Shown in pieces: positions 19,994-23,593 of a stretch of DNA of 23,593 nucleotides. This stretch comes from Eshraghiella sp045129695 (GTDB taxonomy: Bacteria > Bacillota > Clostridia > Lachnospirales > Lachnospiraceae), in assembly GCA_045129695.1 (NCBI GenBank), contig JBGVJZ010000030.1, positions 1-23,593 of the forward strand. Reading direction: 5' to 3'. The translations under genes were made by a program, and so were the position numbers. Under the pieces are notes generated by a model. The model was not told the origin of the DNA, did no database searches, and was given only the letters and a program-made list of their open reading frames with translations. Numbering within the stretch: position 1 is the first letter of the stretch; each line of letters starts with the position of its first letter.

Positions 19994-21262
19994 TTACTGT
20001 GGCTTGGCAGTCAGAATAACTGTTGTAGTCTGCTCCACATATTCTCCCTTATTATTCATATGATAATATACTATTTCAACTTCCTCACCAACAGAATAAT
20101 ATGGCATAAGCTCAATCAGTTCATCATAATTGTCTAAGTTCTCACCATCAAAGGACTTGATAATATCATTTTTAATAATCCCAGCACTGTCTGCTGCTGA
20201 ATTTTCAGAAACTGAACGGATTAAAATACCCTCAGGATATCCATATTCCTGTGAAATTGCAGATGTAATGGTAATACCTGTAATTCCGAGATATCCTCTC
20301 TCATCTTCTGACAGTTCTTCTCTGGTCTCCTTCAAAGATAAATCCTTAATTATATCCATCACTGAGCTTACGGAAATCGCATAGCCCATTCCTTCAACAC
20401 CGGTCTGGCTCATCTTGACAGAATTAATACCAATAACCTCGCCCTTAGCATTAAATAAGGCACCACCACTGTTACCCGGATTAATGGCTGCGTCCGTCTG
20501 AATCAAATGCTCATAATCCACATCCTCAACGGTTACGGTTTTATCCAATGCACTTATACAGCCGGTTGTTACTGAAATTCCATAGCCAAGAGAGTTTCCT
20601 ACTGCAATTGCAGCCTGACCAACCTGCAAATCGTCAGTCTCACCCATTGCTGCAATGGAATACTGTGCTTCACTTGAAATATCAGAAAGCTTGGCTGAAA
20701 GAACTGCAAGGTCATATTCGCTCTTCTTACCCTTAACTGATACATCGACTGTTGAACCATCATAAAAGGTTATCTGAGGATTATCCACACCTTCAATTAC
20801 GTGATAATTAGTCACAATAAGCAATTCTTCTTCGTTGGCTCCGATAATTATTCCCGAACCACTGACTGTTGACTCGTAGGTTCCACCCCAGAAGCCTGTG
20901 CTGGTGGTATAGGTTCCTTTTATTGCCACTACTGAGGAAATTACATTAGAAACCATATCGGACACATCAAAAACTGATATTGCAATATTCTCATCCTTCA
21001 CAGTATCAGCATATTCTGTAGAATGTACTGCGGTCATGCTCCCGGCATTGGTATTAGTATTATTAATGACCTCTGTCTTAATCGGGAAAATGGCATATCC
21101 CAAATAACTTACACCGTAGCATGCAATACCTGCAACTCCACCCAGCATCACTGCACATACGATTGCTACAATCGCTCTGAAAAATTTACCGGCACCGGAT
21201 TTCTTAGGCGGCTTAGTCCCAACAATTTCTTTCCCTTCAGAATTATTATATTCCTCATACAT
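19994..21262 (-). CDS. htrA: HtrA/DegP-family membrane serine protease
   Basis: This 422-aa protein has a short cytoplasmic N-terminus and one membrane segment (about 27-58). A Thr/Asn-rich linker leads into a trypsin-like domain with H154 in VTNYHVIEG, D184 in YDLAVL and S265 in NPGNSGGALF. One PDZ domain (about 320-415) follows, including LGITGI and GILIRSVSENSAADSAGI. The layout is that of HtrA/YyxA proteases that degrade misfolded exported proteins at the outer face of the membrane. I chose the ATG at 21262 with AGAGGTG upstream; the frame from 21370 adds 36 residues that run through a non-coding-like stretch. It is monocistronic, with its own terminator. Confidence 0.92.
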   Translation of the reverse strand: MYEEYNNSEGKEIVGTKPPKKSGAGKFFRAIVAIVCAVMLGGVAGIACYGVSYLGYAIFPIKTEVINNTNTNAGSMTAVHSTEYADTVKDENIAISVFDVSDMVSNVISSVVAIKGTYTTSTGFWGGTYESTVSGSGIIIGANEEELLIVTNYHVIEGVDNPQITFYDGSTVDVSVKGKKSEYDLAVLSAKLSDISSEAQYSIAAMGETDDLQVGQAAIAVGNSLGYGISVTTGCISALDKTVTVEDVDYEHLIQTDAAINPGNSGGALFNAKGEVIGINSVKMSQTGVEGMGYAISVSSVMDIIKDLSLKETREELSEDERGYLGITGITITSAISQEYGYPEGILIRSVSENSAADSAGIIKNDIIKSFDGENLDNYDELIELMPYYSVGEEVEIVYYHMNNKGEYVEQTTTVILTAKPQ

Positions 21263-21357
21263 AAAAAATTCACCTCTGCTATTTATTTTATAGTTAAAGT
21301 ATATTGTTATTTTGTGTACTTTTTGTGTATGAAAAGAGAAAAAGCTATGAATCAGAA

Positions 21358-21396
21358 AAGTGACTGTCACAAAATATAAATCTTGTGACAGCCACT
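21358..21396 (-). terminator. Terminator of the phospho-sugar mutase gene
   Basis: GTGACTGTCACAA (21360-21372) pairs with TTGTGACAGCCAC (21383-21395), followed leftward by TTTTC. A strong 13-pair stem. Confidence 0.8.
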
Positions 21397-21402
21397 TGTT
21401 AA

Positions 21403-23124
21403 CTACTTAACTAAATCCATCATACTATTCCTGAGTGCATCTAGCTTCTGCTCTGCATCTTCAAAGCTTGTACCCTTTACACCCATATAGAACTTAACCT
21501 TAGGCTCTGTTCCGGAAGGTCTTGCACAACACCATGCATTATCCTCTAAATCAAAATAAATAACATTTGACTTTGGAAGTCCTGTAGCTGTTACCTTACC
21601 ATCAGAATATACAATCTTATCCTCAAGATAATCTCTTACTGCAAGAACCTTATATCCGCCAATCTCCTTAGGAGGGTTAGCTCTAAAATTATCAAGCATT
21701 GCTTTAATCTCAGCAATTCCCTCAACACCCTTCTTCTCAAGAGATACAAGAGTTTCCTTGAAATATCCGTATTTCTCATAGATATTTAACATCTGATCCC
21801 AGAGTGTAAGTCCCTGCTTCTTATAATAAGCAGCTGCCTCACAAAGCATAAGCACCGCAACAATCGCATCCTTATCTCTCGCATGTGTTCCGACAAGGCA
21901 TCCATAGCTTTCTTCGAAACCAAACATATATTCATAAGTATTCTGCTCTTCAAACCACTTAATCTGCTCGCCTATATACTTAAATCCGGTTAATACTTCA
22001 ATAAGCTTCAAATCGTAAGCCTTAGCAACTACATCTGCAAGGTTGGTTGAAACAATGGTCTTAACCAGTGCGCCATTTGAAGGAACTGCATTCTTCTCCT
22101 TCTTCTGTGAAAGGATATATTCTGCAATAAGCATTCCGGACATATTTCCTGTAAATGCCATATATTCTCCGGTCTTTGAATCCTTAGCGTATACACCAAG
22201 CCTGTCCGCATCAGGGTCAGTTGCAAGAACGATATCTGCATTCTTTGCTTTACCAAGTGCAAGTGCAAGTGCAAATGCCTTAGGGTCTTCAGGATTAGGA
22301 TATCCTACTGTAGGGAAATTACCATCAGGCAATTCCTGTTCAGGTACAACATACACCTGATTAAACCCAACTTCCCTAAGAACACGTCTTGCAGGTATAT
22401 TTCCTGTTCCGTGTAAAGGAGTGTATACGGCAACAAGCTCATCACCCATCTCTTTAATTACATCCGGATTAATAACCTGTTTCTTAAGCGCCTCTATATA
22501 TTTGTTGTCAATATCCTCGCCAATTACATGATAAAGCCCGGCATTTACAGCCTCTGTCTTGTCCATTGTCTTAACAACAGAATAATCTTTGATAGCCTTA
22601 ACTTCATCAATAATCTGCACATCCTTTGGAGATGTTATCTGTGCACCATCCTCCCAGTACACCTTGTATCCGTTATATTCAGGTGGATTATGACTTGCGG
22701 TAACAACAATACCTGCAATGCATCCAAGCTCTCTTACTGCAAAAGACAGCTCAGGCGTAGGTCTTAATGAAGGAAATACATATGCTGCAATACCATTGGC
22801 ATTCAGACATAAAGCTGCTTCATCCGCAAATTCAGGAGACATTCTTCTTGAGTCGTAAGCAATCGCAACTCCCTTCGACTGTCCTCCTTCCTTAATAATG
22901 AAATTTGCAAGCCCCTGTGTAGCCTTTCTTACTGTGTACACATTCATACGGTTAGTTCCGTTTCCGATTACACCTCTAAGTCCGCCCGTTCCAAATTCAA
23001 GATCCTTGAAGAATCTGTCTTCAATCTCCTTCTCATTACCTTCAAGTGCCAAAAGCTCCTGTCTGGTCTCCTCTGAAAAATATGGATCTGTACACCACTG
23101 TCTGTACACTTCCTTATATGACAT
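21403..23124 (-). CDS. pgcA: Phospho-sugar mutase (alpha-phosphoglucomutase, PgcA type)
   Basis: This 573-aa protein is full length for the alpha-D-phosphohexomutase family. The phosphoserine loop is TASHNP with S144 (142-147). The metal loop is DPDADR (303-308), the sugar-binding loop GFEESYG (402-408), and the phosphate-binding loop RPSGTEPK (535-542). It interconverts glucose 1-phosphate and glucose 6-phosphate, linking glycolysis to UDP-glucose and wall or exopolysaccharide synthesis. Length and the FGTGGLRG opening fit the PgcA group rather than GlmM. The start has AAAGGA upstream. The neighbouring DUF2142-like membrane gene is often found with surface polysaccharide functions. Confidence 0.93.
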   Translation of the reverse strand: MSYKEVYRQWCTDPYFSEETRQELLALEGNEKEIEDRFFKDLEFGTGGLRGVIGNGTNRMNVYTVRKATQGLANFIIKEGGQSKGVAIAYDSRRMSPEFADEAALCLNANGIAAYVFPSLRPTPELSFAVRELGCIAGIVVTASHNPPEYNGYKVYWEDGAQITSPKDVQIIDEVKAIKDYSVVKTMDKTEAVNAGLYHVIGEDIDNKYIEALKKQVINPDVIKEMGDELVAVYTPLHGTGNIPARRVLREVGFNQVYVVPEQELPDGNFPTVGYPNPEDPKAFALALALGKAKNADIVLATDPDADRLGVYAKDSKTGEYMAFTGNMSGMLIAEYILSQKKEKNAVPSNGALVKTIVSTNLADVVAKAYDLKLIEVLTGFKYIGEQIKWFEEQNTYEYMFGFEESYGCLVGTHARDKDAIVAVLMLCEAAAYYKKQGLTLWDQMLNIYEKYGYFKETLVSLEKKGVEGIAEIKAMLDNFRANPPKEIGGYKVLAVRDYLEDKIVYSDGKVTATGLPKSNVIYFDLEDNAWCCARPSGTEPKVKFYMGVKGTSFEDAEQKLDALRNSMMDLVK

Positions 23125-23233
23125 ATCAAATTCATTCCTTTCTTATATCAATAAAAAGCACTACTGCCCCTTATACATCAGATATAATACCACTAAAAAG
23201 CATTATTGTCATTACTTTTTTGATAAATTTTTA

Positions 23234-23593
23234 TCAGGCTATCTTAGTCCACATCTCAAATAATACAAAAATACTCATTATAGCAAGCATAAATATGCAT
23301 TTTTTCTCAATATTGTTCCTAATAACCAGCTTATTATTTCTAAGTGTAAGCATTACAGGGAATAAAAGAATAATAAAATACCTTCCCTGAAGTCCTGCTA
23401 TATAATTAAAATTAATCGGTGTCCAGAATGCCCACATAGACAATGCAATAAGCCCTATGGAAAGTACTACCGCACCAATTGTAATAATTCTCTGCTTCGT
23501 AGTAAATACCACAGTCTGATGTTCACTGCTTATTGCAAGCATAAGAACCGGTATAAAACACATTGCCACAACTAACGGAGACGAATAAATCTG
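23234..23593 (-). CDS. C-terminal part of a DUF2142-like polytopic membrane protein (partial)
   Basis: The reading frame is open to the window edge, so the start lies outside. The visible ~119 residues show three hydrophobic segments. Between the second and third is GLQGRYFIILLFPVMLTLRN, the conserved QGRYF segment before the last helix in DUF2142 and related glycosyltransferase-like membrane proteins. A role in cell-surface polysaccharide assembly is inferred from the family and the neighbouring phosphoglucomutase. The product ends at 23234. Confidence 0.7.
   Translation of the reverse strand, partial: QIYSSPLVVAMCFIPVLMLAISSEHQTVVFTTKQRIITIGAVVLSIGLIALSMWAFWTPINFNYIAGLQGRYFIILLFPVMLTLRNNKLVIRNNIEKKCIFMLAIMSIFVLFEMWTKIA

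Overview
The window looks like a low-GC, spore-forming Firmicute, most likely a member of the Lachnospiraceae. The evidence is the CotJC spore-coat protein, the Csp-like S8 protease, and the ClpX, HtrA and PgcA-type sugar phosphomutase sequences. The genus cannot be fixed from sequence alone.

Positions 1 to about 16160 are the right-hand part of a large integrated element, a prophage or prophage-like element whose left end lies outside the window. A leftward early/replication cluster (about 126-9241) encodes, in transcription order: a DUF551 protein, a tRNA with CAU anticodon, two small proteins flanking a membrane-anchored lytic transglycosylase, a HUH rolling-circle-type Rep, an RNase H-like protein, an AcrIIA9-like candidate anti-CRISPR, a DUF7666 protein, a PcfJ-like protein, a protein with a disordered tail, DUF4406, an HNH-type protein, an ASCH-type protein and a frameshifted small zinc-motif gene. 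Most of these genes overlap or sit a few bases apart with good ribosome sites, as in one operon.

A regulatory/lysogeny zone follows (9352-14400). It holds two divergent XRE-repressor modules (10249-10924 and 12169-12931), each with readable promoters and operator-like repeats. It also holds a 34-aa gene whose promoter carries a perfect Gram-positive LexA box, a repressor-linked lipoprotein with two tandem domains, a RelB/DinJ-YoeB toxin-antitoxin pair, and two membrane proteins of unknown function. Several genes here are very short: 9352-9537, 9584-9754, 10249-10404 and 10926-11030.

The element ends with a large serine recombinase (14665-16125). Directly after it, the reading frame of the spore-coat manganese catalase CotJC resumes in mid-gene (about 16158-16676), without its first ~30 codons or promoter. 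The element is therefore inserted inside cotJC, with its recombinase next to the junction. This is the architecture of skin-like elements that are excised during sporulation to restore a split gene, and it is the main discovery candidate here.

From 16680 onward the DNA is ordinary chromosome: a Csp/subtilisin-like protease with intact triad, a ClpX (probably a long paralogue), an HtrA/DegP-type membrane protease, a phospho-sugar mutase and the end of a DUF2142-like membrane protein. All are leftward and mostly separated by clear intrinsic terminators. No stretch longer than 300 bases lacks a gene; the largest gap (14395-14664) contains a putative small RNA.
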